64,000 bases of DNA from Chiayiivirga sp. (GCA_022647565.1 JALCLA010000001.1:1351117-1415116), one strand, 5' to 3'. Positions 9,328-18,494 are shown, numbered from the stretch's first letter. Program-made: numbers and translations. Notes: generated from the letters alone by a model not told the origin.

Positions 9328-9642
9328 ATGAAGCTTAGTGCACGATGGCCGCGTCGACGCGGACCGGCGCTCGTCCTGCTGGCGATGTCGGCAACGCTGT
9401 TCGCCCAGGCACCGGACCCGCTGGTGGTGGTGGGAATCGAACTGTCGCCGTCGAGCGAGAGCCTTCCCACGCAAGACGCAAGCTTCGTCGTGGAATTCTC
9501 GCGCGCGCCACCGGTGGGCGAGCCGATGACCGCCGGCGAATTCACGCTCGAACTACTGCCGCAGGCTCCGCAGCTGGAGCTGCCGCAGAGCCTCGACATC
9601 TTCCGTCACGGTTTCGAATCCGATCCAGGAGCTACGCCATGA
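9328..9642 (+). CDS. Small secreted protein ending in an IFRHGFE motif
   Basis: A 104-aa protein with an N-terminal signal peptide (RRRGPALVLLAMSATLFAQA, likely cut near residue 27). It has a short beta-rich body and a tail DIFRHGFESDPGATP. I do not recognise the family. The F-x-x-GFE motif recurs right after the signal peptide of the protein at 11585. The stop codon overlaps the next ATG (ATGA), so it is the first gene of a coupled set of three. Confidence 0.7.
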   Translation: MKLSARWPRRRGPALVLLAMSATLFAQAPDPLVVVGIELSPSSESLPTQDASFVVEFSRAPPVGEPMTAGEFTLELLPQAPQLELPQSLDIFRHGFESDPGATP

Positions 9643-11588
9643 TTGCCGCCCCGCGCCTTGTCCTTGCCAGTGCGATCACGCTTGCGCTCGCCGCGCCCGT
9701 GCATGCCGCGCCCGTGCCCCACGCCGGCGACTGGTGGATCTACGTGACCCGCGGCGGCGTGGCATTCACCGGCAGCGTCGACATCCAGATGCAGTATTTC
9801 GATGCAGAAACCGGCGGCACGCCCACCACGGCGGCGATCGTGGTCGAGGACATTCCCGTGGTTGGCGGCTACGGCAAGTTCATCCTCGATTTCGGTGCGG
9901 TCAATCCGATGACCAATCAGGACACCTACTACGGAGGCGGGATCCGCGAAGGCTCCAGCACGGGCGCGTTCTCGTCGTTTGCGCGGCGCGGTCGCCACTA
10001 TCCCTTCGAATTCGCGCTGCATGCGCAGAAGATTGCGCCGGGCATCGTCGGCAGCGCCGAGATCCTGCCCGAGCAGGTGCAGCGTCGCCTGAGTGGCGGC
10101 TGCAATTTCGCCGAGGCGATCCGGCAGGTGAATCAGGACGGTAGTGTCGAGTGCGAGCCGGTGAGTGGCAGCGGTTCGGGCGGCAGCATCACTTCGGTCA
10201 ATCCCGGCGCCGGGCTCAGCGGAGGCGGCAGCAGCGGCGCGGTGACCCTGGGCGTGGCTCCGGCCGGCATCGGCACGGGTCTGTTGGCCGATGCTGCCGT
10301 CACCACGACGAAGCTCGCAGCCGCAAGCGTCGATGCAAGCAAGCTCGGCGCGGCCAGCGTCGGCAGCGTGGCGTTGATCGATGCCAGCGTGACCGGCGCG
10401 AAGCTGGCGGCGAGCAGCGTGGGTAGCACCGCGCTCGCCGACGCCAGCGTCACTGCCACCAAGCTGGCCGATGCCAGCGTCATTGCCGGCAAGCTCGCGA
10501 GCGACAGTGTCGGTGTCGATGCGATCGATGAGTCGGTGGTGCAACTGCGCATTGGTGGCACCTGTGTTGCCGGTGCCGCCGTGCGGCAGATCAACCAGGA
10601 CGGAACCGTGGTCTGCGAAACCATTCCGCTGGGCGCGTCCAGTACCTGGCAGACCTCGGGTAACCCGGGTGCTTCCGGACAGTTTCTCGGCACCACCGAT
10701 GCGTTTCCGGTGGAACTGCGCTCGCAAAACGAGCGCGTGCTGCGCCTGAGCAGTCTCGATGATCCCGACGGCTCGGCTTATGGCGGGGCGGTGCGCACGG
10801 TGAACGTGGTGGCCGGTGCCGCCAGCAACCAGGCCTCCCAACCCGGTGCCACGGTCGGAGGCGGAGGCAACGACCAGTTGGGCAACACCGCAGGCGGACG
10901 CTACAGCACCGTGCCTGGCGGACTCGCCAACTCCGCCTCTGGCGACTTCAGCCTCGCCGCGGGGAATACCTCGTTGGCCGGTGGCGACTTCAGTTTCGCG
11001 GCCGGTCACCGCGCCACGATCCGCACCGCGTTCCAGGTTGGCGGTGGCGATGCTGACGGCGATGCAGGCACTTTCGCTTGGGCAGACTCAGGGGATGAAG
11101 CCCTGGTCAGCACCGGCAACGACCAGTTCCTGGTGCGGGCCCAGGGCGGCCTCTGGTTCGGCAGCAACTCGACGGTGAGTATCCCGGCCGGTCAGTTCAT
11201 CGCCACTTCCACCGGCGCGCACCTGAGCAGCGGCGGCACCTGGACCAATGCCTCCAGCCGGAGCCTGAAGACCGGCTTCGCGGCGGTCGACAGCCAGCGC
11301 ATCCTCGACGCTGTGATCGAGCTTCCGATCCAGACCTGGCACTACCTTGCCAGCAGCGAGGGTACCCACCTCGGCCCTGTGGCTGAAGACTTCAAGGCAG
11401 CCTTCGGGCTCGGTGGCGATGGCCGCAGCATTGCCACAGTCGATGCCGATGGCGTGGCGCTGGCAGCGATCCAGGGACTCAACCGCAAGCTGGAAGCGCA
11501 GCGCGACGCGCTGCGCGAGGAACTGGACGCCTTGCGCGCGCAGGTAGAACACTTGCGTGAGGCTTCGATGCGGCGAGATTCCCCATGA
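9639..11588 (+). CDS. Secreted repeat protein with C-terminal peptidase S74 chaperone domain
   Basis: A 649-aa protein with a signal peptide (LVLASAITLALAAPVHA). Residues about 225-305 hold several copies of a unit like DASVTATKLADASV, a beta-helical, fibre-like repeat. A segment like IRQVNQDGSVECE near residue 165 returns as VRQINQDGTVVCE near 320. Residues 415-470 have YadA-head-like repeats (ASGDFSLAAG, AGGDFSFAAG). From about residue 540 SSRSLKTGF ... HLGPVAEDFKAAFG ... LAAIQGLNRKLEAQ is the S74 intramolecular chaperone with a terminal coiled coil, which in known fibres trimerises and may cut itself off. It is likely a trimeric surface or secreted fibre. Confidence 0.85.
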   Translation: MIAAPRLVLASAITLALAAPVHAAPVPHAGDWWIYVTRGGVAFTGSVDIQMQYFDAETGGTPTTAAIVVEDIPVVGGYGKFILDFGAVNPMTNQDTYYGGGIREGSSTGAFSSFARRGRHYPFEFALHAQKIAPGIVGSAEILPEQVQRRLSGGCNFAEAIRQVNQDGSVECEPVSGSGSGGSITSVNPGAGLSGGGSSGAVTLGVAPAGIGTGLLADAAVTTTKLAAASVDASKLGAASVGSVALIDASVTGAKLAASSVGSTALADASVTATKLADASVIAGKLASDSVGVDAIDESVVQLRIGGTCVAGAAVRQINQDGTVVCETIPLGASSTWQTSGNPGASGQFLGTTDAFPVELRSQNERVLRLSSLDDPDGSAYGGAVRTVNVVAGAASNQASQPGATVGGGGNDQLGNTAGGRYSTVPGGLANSASGDFSLAAGNTSLAGGDFSFAAGHRATIRTAFQVGGGDADGDAGTFAWADSGDEALVSTGNDQFLVRAQGGLWFGSNSTVSIPAGQFIATSTGAHLSSGGTWTNASSRSLKTGFAAVDSQRILDAVIELPIQTWHYLASSEGTHLGPVAEDFKAAFGLGGDGRSIATVDADGVALAAIQGLNRKLEAQRDALREELDALRAQVEHLREASMRRDSP

Positions 11589-14500
11589 GTTGCGGCCTGC
11601 CGACGGCGGTGCGCGGCCAGCTTCGCATCGGGCTGTTCCTGGGCGCGTCCATGCTGGCCGCCGCGGCTCAGGCGCAGACCGTCTTCCGCAGTGGCTTCGA
11701 GCAAGGCGAGGTGGCGGCTGCCCGGTTCGTGCTGCGCGTGGACGCGAGCATCGGCAATGCCAATGCGAACGGAGTCGATGGCGATGCCGGCGACACCCTC
11801 GCTTACGTGTTCACCGCACAGAACACGGGCCTGGTCGAGCTGGGTGATGTCGTTGTTGACGCGCAGATCCCCGGGCCGCCCACGGTCGATCTGTCGTGCA
11901 CCGTGCCCGGTCCCGTGGCGCCGAACACGAGCGCAAGCTGTAGCGCGCCGCTGTACATCATCACCAGCGCCGACACCCAGAGCGGTCGCGTGCGCCTCAC
12001 GGCGCGGGCTACCGCCAATGGCACGAACGCGCCGCCCGTGGATCGCGCCTGGGATGTCGTGGTTGCCGCATCGGACACGGTGGATAGTGGCCTCGGCATC
12101 AACCTGGAATCGGTAGTCGATTTCGCGGTGGCGTATCCGTTCGCCGACTTCTTCAAGCAGTCGCGCCCCTGGATCACGTCCAGCCAGACCGTGTTCGACA
12201 CCGGACAGGCCGAGCAACTCGATCTGGACGCGGATGGCTGGGTGCAATCCCTGCCGGCTTGCAACGGCGGCAATCCGAATCAGTTCTGCCTTGCGCGCAC
12301 GGTATTCAACAGCGCCGGCTCGCCCTGGCCGGGAGGGCCGTACGTCGTCTGCTACGAGGGCAGCGGCAGCGTGACCTACAGCGCCGGTGCGAGCTTCGTG
12401 TCGACCAGCACGACACCGGCATGTCCGCGCCGCGACGTGATCAATGTCGATGGCGACGGCATCTGGTTCCTCACCATCGAGAGCACGGGACCCGCACCGA
12501 ACCACATCCGCAACATCCGCGTGCTGCCGCCCGGCATCGCGGACGCGAACACGCCACGCTTCCATCCGGATTTCCTCGCCGAGCTCGCGCCCTACCGTTC
12601 GATCCGTTTCATGGACTGGGCGCATGCGAATGGCGACGGGTTCAACTTCCCGTTCCGGGCCAATCCGGTGGTCGATGTCGACGATCTGGCGGAACTGAGC
12701 CAGGCGCATTGGACGCGCGAGGCCGGCGTGCCCCTGGCGGCGATGATCGAACTCGCCAACGAGACCGGTGCCGAGCCGTGGTTCTCGATTCCGCACCAGG
12801 CCGCCGATGCCACCGTGGCCGCGATGGCGCGCCAGATCCGCGACGGGCTGGCACCGGGACGCACGGTGTACGTCGAGCATTCGAACGAGATCTGGAACAA
12901 CTTCCCGCAGGGTCGCGACACCGAAGCACGCGGCACGGCCTTGTTCGGCAACGTCGCCACGCCATTCGAACGCCGCCTCAACGCCTACGGCTTGCGCAGC
13001 GCGCAGATCTGCGACCTGTTCCGCGCCGAGTTCGGCGCCCAGGCTTCGCGCATCGTCTGCACGCTCGGGGCACAGGCGGCGAACAGCTTCACCGCCGACC
13101 AGGCCGCGCGTTGCCCGTTGGCGCAGGCCGCGGGCTTGCGCCAGGGCAACTGCATGCAGCCCGGCGACGCGATCGCTATCGCGCCGTACTTCGGCAACTA
13201 CACCAATGTCGAGAACAACGAGAACGAGATTGCGCTGTGGACGCTCGATGACCTGTTTTCCGATGTGGTTGGCGATTGGAACCTGGGCAGCAACGTCGGC
13301 AGTCCCGCGACCGGTGCCGGCGAGCTGCAGGACCCCGACGCTTCTTCGCCGTGTACCGACAATTTCCCCAACACCCCGGTTGATGCGCAGGGCCGCTGTC
13401 CGATCTCGGCGTTGGAGGAAATCGATATCTGGCTGGCGGCGAACAACACCGTGCGCAACGCCCTTGGCCTGCGTCTGCTGGCCTACGAAGGCGGGCAGCA
13501 CCTGGCGCTGGTGAACGCCTTCTCGCAGGATCAGCCCACGCAGCAGCGCAAGTCCGCAATCGTGGCCTTGTTCAGCGCCGCCAACCGCGATCCGCGCATG
13601 GACCCGGTCTACCGGAGCTATCTGGAGAACTGGAAGGCGAAGGGTGGCGAACTGTTCTCGATCTTCGCCCTGAGTTTCAACTACGGCCCGTTCGGAAACT
13701 GGGGCATCGTCGAGCGCTTGAACCAATCGCCGCGACCGCCCAAAGCCGCAGCAATCGACAGCTTCAACGCCAGCAATCCCTGCTGGTATCCGGCCTGCAC
13801 GCCGGGCACGGTGACGCCGGTGGATCCCGGCCCCGATCCCGATGCCAGTGCCGACCTCTCGGTAGCCGTGGTGCTCGATACGGCCGCACCGTTCGAATCA
13901 GGCGCGCCGCTCGGGTTCACGATCACGCTGCAGAACGCCGGCCCCGATCCGGCCAGCGGCATTGCGCTCAACCTCACCGCGGCCAACCTGTCCGGCGTGA
14001 CCGTTTCCGGGGCATGCAGCAGTGCGGCCTGCACCGTGCCGAACCTGGCCGCCGGGGCCAGCGCCAGCGTGTCGGTATCGGCCAGCATCGCGGCAGCCGG
14101 AGCATTCTCTCTGTCCGCGTCGATTACCGATGCCGGGCAATCCGATCCCGATGCCATCGACCGCAGCGCCAGTGCCGGCGGCAGCGCGTCGGCGCCGCCG
14201 GTACAGGGCTGCCCGGCGGCGCAATTGCTCGGTGACCCAGGCCTGGAGCAAGGCGCCAGCGGACCCTGGACCTTCGTGTCGGCGCAATTCGGTCCGGGGC
14301 TGTGCACCCTGCCCAGTTGCGGCACGGACTTCGCCGATCCCGGCACGGCCGGGCCGCGCAACGGCAGCGGCTGGGCCTGGTTCGGTGGCACCAGCGGCCC
14401 GAACCACCTTGAAGCCGCCAGCTTGCGCCAGACCGTGGTGTTTCCACAGGACGCCCAGCTGCAACTGGGCTTCTTCCTGCGCGTCGGTTTCGTGTCGGCT

Positions 14501-14740
14501 CCGTTCGATGCGAGCCTGCGGGTCATGGTCGATGGACAGCTGGTGACCACTGTCACCGAGCCGGCAACGGCGCAAGCCGGCTTTCTTGCCAGCAGCCTGG
14601 ACGTTGGCCAGGTGGGCGGCACCGACTTCGCGGACGGCCAGCCGCACACGATTTCGTTCGAGTACGACAACGCGGCGGCGGGCGGCAAGTCCAACTTCAA
14701 CCTGGACGACGTGACCCTGAGTTGCGTCGACGGAGGATAG
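11585..14740 (+). CDS. Large secreted protein: DUF11-like domains around a cellulose-binding-like core
   Basis: A 1051-aa protein with a signal peptide ending AAAAQAQ, immediately followed by TVFRSGFEQGE. A first DUF11-like beta domain lies at about residues 45-160. A core (about 165-735) has segments such as RFMDWAHANGD, EPWFSIPHQA and YVEHSNEIWNN, resembling proteins often called cellulose-binding protein and a TIM-barrel glycosidase-like fold. Glu residues in LANETGAEPW and EHSNEIW could be catalytic. A second DUF11 domain (about 755-860) and a jelly-roll-like end (CPAAQLLGDPGLEQG to LDDVTLSC) close the protein. Many Cys pairs fit an extracellular location. The ATG overlaps the S74 gene stop. 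Polysaccharide binding or cleavage is inference. Confidence 0.75.
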   Translation: MSCGLPTAVRGQLRIGLFLGASMLAAAAQAQTVFRSGFEQGEVAAARFVLRVDASIGNANANGVDGDAGDTLAYVFTAQNTGLVELGDVVVDAQIPGPPTVDLSCTVPGPVAPNTSASCSAPLYIITSADTQSGRVRLTARATANGTNAPPVDRAWDVVVAASDTVDSGLGINLESVVDFAVAYPFADFFKQSRPWITSSQTVFDTGQAEQLDLDADGWVQSLPACNGGNPNQFCLARTVFNSAGSPWPGGPYVVCYEGSGSVTYSAGASFVSTSTTPACPRRDVINVDGDGIWFLTIESTGPAPNHIRNIRVLPPGIADANTPRFHPDFLAELAPYRSIRFMDWAHANGDGFNFPFRANPVVDVDDLAELSQAHWTREAGVPLAAMIELANETGAEPWFSIPHQAADATVAAMARQIRDGLAPGRTVYVEHSNEIWNNFPQGRDTEARGTALFGNVATPFERRLNAYGLRSAQICDLFRAEFGAQASRIVCTLGAQAANSFTADQAARCPLAQAAGLRQGNCMQPGDAIAIAPYFGNYTNVENNENEIALWTLDDLFSDVVGDWNLGSNVGSPATGAGELQDPDASSPCTDNFPNTPVDAQGRCPISALEEIDIWLAANNTVRNALGLRLLAYEGGQHLALVNAFSQDQPTQQRKSAIVALFSAANRDPRMDPVYRSYLENWKAKGGELFSIFALSFNYGPFGNWGIVERLNQSPRPPKAAAIDSFNASNPCWYPACTPGTVTPVDPGPDPDASADLSVAVVLDTAAPFESGAPLGFTITLQNAGPDPASGIALNLTAANLSGVTVSGACSSAACTVPNLAAGASASVSVSASIAAAGAFSLSASITDAGQSDPDAIDRSASAGGSASAPPVQGCPAAQLLGDPGLEQGASGPWTFVSAQFGPGLCTLPSCGTDFADPGTAGPRNGSGWAWFGGTSGPNHLEAASLRQTVVFPQDAQLQLGFFLRVGFVSAPFDASLRVMVDGQLVTTVTEPATAQAGFLASSLDVGQVGGTDFADGQPHTISFEYDNAAAGGKSNFNLDDVTLSCVDGG

Positions 14741-14834
14741 CGCGCGGCCCAGGGTGATCCGATGGCAAAACCGAGGGTCGGATTGCGTGCCTTGGAAGGA
14801 GCGGCGTCCCGCGCCGCAAACACCGGAGCCCCGC

Positions 14835-16634
14835 ATGACCCCGCATCGCTTCCCACGCCTTGTCGCCGCCGCGTTGCTGATGGGGCTTTCGCCGTTCGTT
14901 GCAGCGCAGGTCGGCACCGCCTTCACCTACCAGGGCGAACTCAAGGAGAACGGCGCGCCAAAGCCGGGCACCGTCGACTTGCGCTTCGATGCCTTCACGC
15001 TCGATACGGGCGGCCTTGCAATCAACGCCGTGCCCGTGATCCTCGACAGTGTCCCCCTGAGCAATGGCGTGTTCACCGTGCAGGTCGACTTCGGGCCGGG
15101 CGTATTCACCGGGGCGCAGGTGTTCGTCGAAGTGGGTGTGCGCGAAGACGCCCTGGGTGATACCGCAACGACGACCGGCTTCGCCACGCTGTCGCCACGG
15201 CAAGCCGCGACGCCGACACCCTACGCGCAGCACGCCGAGCGCGTCGCGCAGGACGCGGTTGGCGGCAGCCAGATTGCCGATGGTGGTGTGACCGGCGCCG
15301 ATATCGCCGACGGCACGATTACCGCTGCCGACGTCAACACCACGAGCACCAGTGTCGGGCTGCAGCGCGTGCTGTCGGCCCCTTGCCCGGCGAACCAGGC
15401 GCTGCGCAGCATCAGCGTGCTCGGCACACCCACGTGCATCGCGCCCGTCGTCGGGGTTGACACGCCCCCGGGTTCGGGAATCAGCAGCAGCCTGAGCAAT
15501 GGTGTGCTCAGCCTGTCGGCCGCTGCGCCGCCGTCACTGGCCCGTTTGGGTCACAGCGTCATCGATACGCAGCGCCTTGGATCGAGTCCATCGATCATCG
15601 TCGGGGCCGATGGCTTGCCGATCCTCAGCTATTTCCAGCCTGTCGACGGCGACCTGCGCGTGATGCACTGCCGCGATCCGCAATGCGTTGCGCACGAGGA
15701 CACGCTGATTGACAGCGCCGGAATCGTGGGTGAGTTCAGCTCGATCACGATTCGCAACAACGGCTTGCCGGCCATCAGCTACTACGACCGCAGTCTGGGC
15801 AACCTCAAGCTCGCTTATTGCCTCGATGCCGCCTGCACGACGCATAGTCTCGCGACCGTGGACAGTATCGGTGACGTGGGCCAGTACACCAGCCTGGTAT
15901 CGGGCGACAGCACCTTCGCACCGCTGCTGGTCTTCTACCACGACGCGGGCAATGGCGATCTGAAATCGGCGAAATGCGGCCTCACATCCTGCCCATCACC
16001 CACGTTCGTCACGCTTGATTCCACGGGAAATGTTGGCAAGTTCGCCAGCGCGGCGGTCGGGTCGGCGACCGGCGACACGTCGCGCGTCTGGGTGGCTTAC
16101 GTTGACGAGACCAATAGCGCTATCAAGATCCTCGGTTGCATCGCTTTTGGCTGCGACTTCATTCCCAATACTGCCACCGTGGTGGAGGCCGGGATCACGG
16201 GCGTCGATGCGCTGAGCCTGACCATCGGCGGAGACCTGCGCGCATGGGTCACCTACAACGACGGTACCGTGCAGCGATTGGCGCGGTGTACTTCGTCGTC
16301 CAATTGCGCCACCGCCACCGCCGCTGTGGTCCCCGCCATGAACGGAAGCGGCGCGCTCAGCACGGGGTTAGATGGGGTGGTGTGGATCGCAGGACGGACA
16401 AGTTCGGGGCGCCCCAAGCTCGGACGCTGCGAAACGGTCGAATCCTGCGCCGCTGCCTCGATCTGGACCCTGGACTCGTTCAGCGAGCCTCAGCCCAGCC
16501 CGATGTCGCTCGCGCTGGGGAGCGACGGCACCATTGTCGTGGCAACGACCGCCGGCGTTGCTGCGGGTAGCGAGTTGCGGATCGGACATTGCGCGAACCC
16601 GCGTTCGTGTGCCGACTCAGCGTGGTCGCGCTGA
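14835..16634 (+). CDS. Secreted protein with fibre-type N domain and repeated beta-propeller-like units
   Basis: A 599-aa protein with a signal peptide (VAAALLMGLSPFVAAQ). The N domain (about 22-135; TAFTYQGELKENGAPKPG ... FATLSPRQAATPTPYA) is one I recall at the front of many S74-tailed proteins, followed by ADIADGTITAADV-type repeats. From about residue 235 five to seven units share a pattern such as NLKLAYCLDAACTTHS, DLRVMHCRDPQCVAHE and ELRIGHCANPRSC: a strand, then a Cys pair, suggesting a disulfide-closed propeller. No S74 tail is present, unlike the gene at 9639. It starts 94 bp after the preceding gene; the ATG is at 14835. Confidence 0.7.
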   Translation: MTPHRFPRLVAAALLMGLSPFVAAQVGTAFTYQGELKENGAPKPGTVDLRFDAFTLDTGGLAINAVPVILDSVPLSNGVFTVQVDFGPGVFTGAQVFVEVGVREDALGDTATTTGFATLSPRQAATPTPYAQHAERVAQDAVGGSQIADGGVTGADIADGTITAADVNTTSTSVGLQRVLSAPCPANQALRSISVLGTPTCIAPVVGVDTPPGSGISSSLSNGVLSLSAAAPPSLARLGHSVIDTQRLGSSPSIIVGADGLPILSYFQPVDGDLRVMHCRDPQCVAHEDTLIDSAGIVGEFSSITIRNNGLPAISYYDRSLGNLKLAYCLDAACTTHSLATVDSIGDVGQYTSLVSGDSTFAPLLVFYHDAGNGDLKSAKCGLTSCPSPTFVTLDSTGNVGKFASAAVGSATGDTSRVWVAYVDETNSAIKILGCIAFGCDFIPNTATVVEAGITGVDALSLTIGGDLRAWVTYNDGTVQRLARCTSSSNCATATAAVVPAMNGSGALSTGLDGVVWIAGRTSSGRPKLGRCETVESCAAASIWTLDSFSEPQPSPMSLALGSDGTIVVATTAGVAAGSELRIGHCANPRSCADSAWSR

Positions 16635-16703
16635 ACGTCTCGTGCAATGCGGCGGTGCGAGCTGACTGCATTCGCTGCTGTCGTGGTGCACGTCTTGATC
16701 GAG

Positions 16704-17924
16704 TTACATCAACCCGCTGCTGACCAAGCCGACCAACAGACCGCTGCCACCCAGCACCACGCCGATCAGCATCCCGGCCCAGGCCATGCGCTTCTCGGCC
16801 ATGCGTTCGGTCGCGGCGCGCACCGGGTCGGCGTCGTGTTCGCGCGCGTGGCGGCGCGCGAGGATGCGCGGCAGCCAGGTCAGGTTCATCGCGCCGATCG
16901 CCGCCATCAAGGCGACGAAGCTCAGGGTCGGAAGCACGGTGGATTCGATCAGCACCGCGGCCACCATCAGGCCGGTGAAAACGAACACGGTGGCGATGCC
17001 GGCGGCCGCGAACCACGCCAGGTCGCGTTTTTCCTGCTCGTCGATCGCGGTGATCCAGTGCTTGCGCACGCCGAACAGCACGCTGGCGATGCCGGCGATC
17101 AAGGCGAAGACGATGCCGCCCGCGGCCCCGAGCAGGAGCTTGGGCGCAGTCTTTCCGAGCATGCCGCCGCCGACGGCGATCTTGCCCAGTCCCTTGCCGA
17201 GCACGCCCAGCGCCGCCGAGCCCTTGCCCAGGCCGTGCCCGGCGGCGGCACCCGCCGCGCCCGCAAGCCCGGCCGCGGCGGCCGTCTGCGAGAACGCCAG
17301 GCTACCCACCACGATCGCGGTAAAGGCGGCTGACGGTGCGCTGGACTTGGCGAACTCGCCCAGGCGCGCGAGCAGGCCTTCGGCCAGACTCTGGCGTGCG
17401 CGCGAAAGGCGCTTGCGCACGGCCGCATCCTGCATCCCGAGCAGGCTGGCCACTTGCTTGGAGGATTGTCCTTCGCGGTAGTAGATCAGGAGGATCTCGC
17501 GGGTTTCTTCCGGAAGATCGTCGATCAGGTCGGCCACGACGGCTTCTTCCTGCTGCCGGCTGAGACGGTCCGGATGGTCCGGGGTCGGGTCGGCGACCAC
17601 GGCGAGGATGTCGTCCATGTCGCCATCGATGCGCTTCTCGCTGTACTTGCGGCGCAGGTGGTCATGCGCGAGGTTGCGCGTGATCTGGCGCAGCCAGGGC
17701 AGGAAGCTGGACTGGTTGCGCAGCCGGGGCAGGTGGTTCCAGGCGCTGAGGAAGGCGTCCTGCGCGATGTCCTCGCTGGCCGGCACGTCGCGGGTGATGG
17801 CCAGCGCGATCGCGGTGATGCCGTTCTGGCAGCCGGCCACGATGCGACCGAACGCGGCCCGATCGCCTCCGGCCGCTGCGGGCAGTTGTTTGTCGATCAG
17901 GGCGGCGAGGGCGTCGGAGGTCAT
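16704..17924 (-). CDS. ECF sigma factor fused to a C-terminal multi-pass membrane domain
   Basis: A 406-aa protein. Residues 1-190 are a complete ECF sigma factor: region 2 with ASEDIAQDAFLSAWNHLPRLRNQSSFLPWLRQITRNLAHDHLRRK, a linker, and region 4 with LPEETREILLIYYREGQSSKQVASLLGMQDAAVRKRLSRARQ. After a Gly/Ala-rich stretch there are four to five hydrophobic segments (for example LLLGAAGGIVFALIAGIASVLF, FAAAGIATVFVFTGLMVAAVL, WAGMLIGVVLGGSGLLVGLV). A soluble sigma factor of this family is usually about 180 residues, so the membrane half is an extra module, perhaps a built-in anchor or anti-sigma. No separate anti-sigma gene is adjacent. Confidence 0.88.
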   Translation of the reverse strand: MTSDALAALIDKQLPAAAGGDRAAFGRIVAGCQNGITAIALAITRDVPASEDIAQDAFLSAWNHLPRLRNQSSFLPWLRQITRNLAHDHLRRKYSEKRIDGDMDDILAVVADPTPDHPDRLSRQQEEAVVADLIDDLPEETREILLIYYREGQSSKQVASLLGMQDAAVRKRLSRARQSLAEGLLARLGEFAKSSAPSAAFTAIVVGSLAFSQTAAAAGLAGAAGAAAGHGLGKGSAALGVLGKGLGKIAVGGGMLGKTAPKLLLGAAGGIVFALIAGIASVLFGVRKHWITAIDEQEKRDLAWFAAAGIATVFVFTGLMVAAVLIESTVLPTLSFVALMAAIGAMNLTWLPRILARRHAREHDADPVRAATERMAEKRMAWAGMLIGVVLGGSGLLVGLVSSGLM

Positions 17925-17935
17925 GGCCTTGTCTC

Positions 17936-18056
17936 TACTCCCGCCCCGCTTGCGGGGGAGGGTTGGGGTGGCGGGCGATGTGATGCGGGATGACGAGCAA
18001 ATCCTCGCAAGGACTTGCCCCCATCCCCGCCTTCCCCCGCAAGCGGAGGAAGGGGC
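17936..18056. repeat. REP-like inverted repeat pair
   Basis: The gap between the membrane-fused sigma gene and the DUF2007-type gene is filled by two imperfect inverted arms of about 40 bp (17936-17974 and 18016-18056). Each has its own small stem built on CCGC-TTGC-GGGG or its complement. This is the CCCGCAAGCGGG type of intergenic palindrome found scattered in many GC-rich proteobacteria. It lies just upstream of the sigma gene start, so it may touch that promoter. Confidence 0.6.
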
Positions 18057-18494
18057 TTACGAGGGCGGAGACGTGTAGACCGGCACGATGTGACTGCGAT
18101 CCTCGCGCACGCTGCCGCAGGTCCGTACCAGGGTCAGGATCACGGCCACGGCCAGCACCATCAGCACGCCGAGGCGGATGCGATGGGCCCGGCGCAGCGG
18201 TTCGTTGTCGCTGGCCGAGGACGGCGGCGGGGCCGGCAGATAGGAGTCGGGCCGGGTGCTCTCGATCAGGCCCGCTTCGATCAGCAGGGCGCGGGCGCGG
18301 GTCACGTCTTCGGCCTTGACGATCCAGACCCCCGGCGGGCTGGCGCGATCGCTGTCCTTATAGCTGAAGGTGCCGCGCCGGTTGCCCTTGTAGGAGCGCG
18401 ATTCGCTCACCCAGGTATCGATCCCGGCCTCGTTCAGCAGTCTGGCGACGGCTTCGACGTTCTCCAGACGCGGCGAGCTGAACAACTGGCGCAT
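18057..18494 (-). CDS. DUF2007-type (putative signal-transducing) membrane protein
   Basis: A 145-aa protein. The N-terminal part (MRQLFSSPRLENVEAVARLLNEAGIDTWVSE ... GVWIVKAEDVTRARALLIEAG) has the DUF2007 fold, an ACT-like unit in which two strands and helices form a small ligand-binding module. A single transmembrane helix follows near residues 107-125 (LGVLMVLAVAVILTLV). Proteins of this kind are labelled pathogenicity-like in xanthomonads. It lies 3 bp from the tesB stop on the same strand and may share its transcript. Confidence 0.7.
   Translation of the reverse strand: MRQLFSSPRLENVEAVARLLNEAGIDTWVSESRSYKGNRRGTFSYKDSDRASPPGVWIVKAEDVTRARALLIEAGLIESTRPDSYLPAPPPSSASDNEPLRRAHRIRLGVLMVLAVAVILTLVRTCGSVREDRSHIVPVYTSPPS

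Noticed and set aside
11342..13726. A 794-codon open frame antisense to the S74 and cellulose-binding-like genes
   Set aside because: No motif or start signal; shadow of GC-rich coding sequence on the other strand.
9639..16634. Prophage tail-fibre remnant
   Set aside because: S74 tails occur on phage fibres, but these proteins have signal peptides and no capsid, tail, integrase or lysis gene is near.
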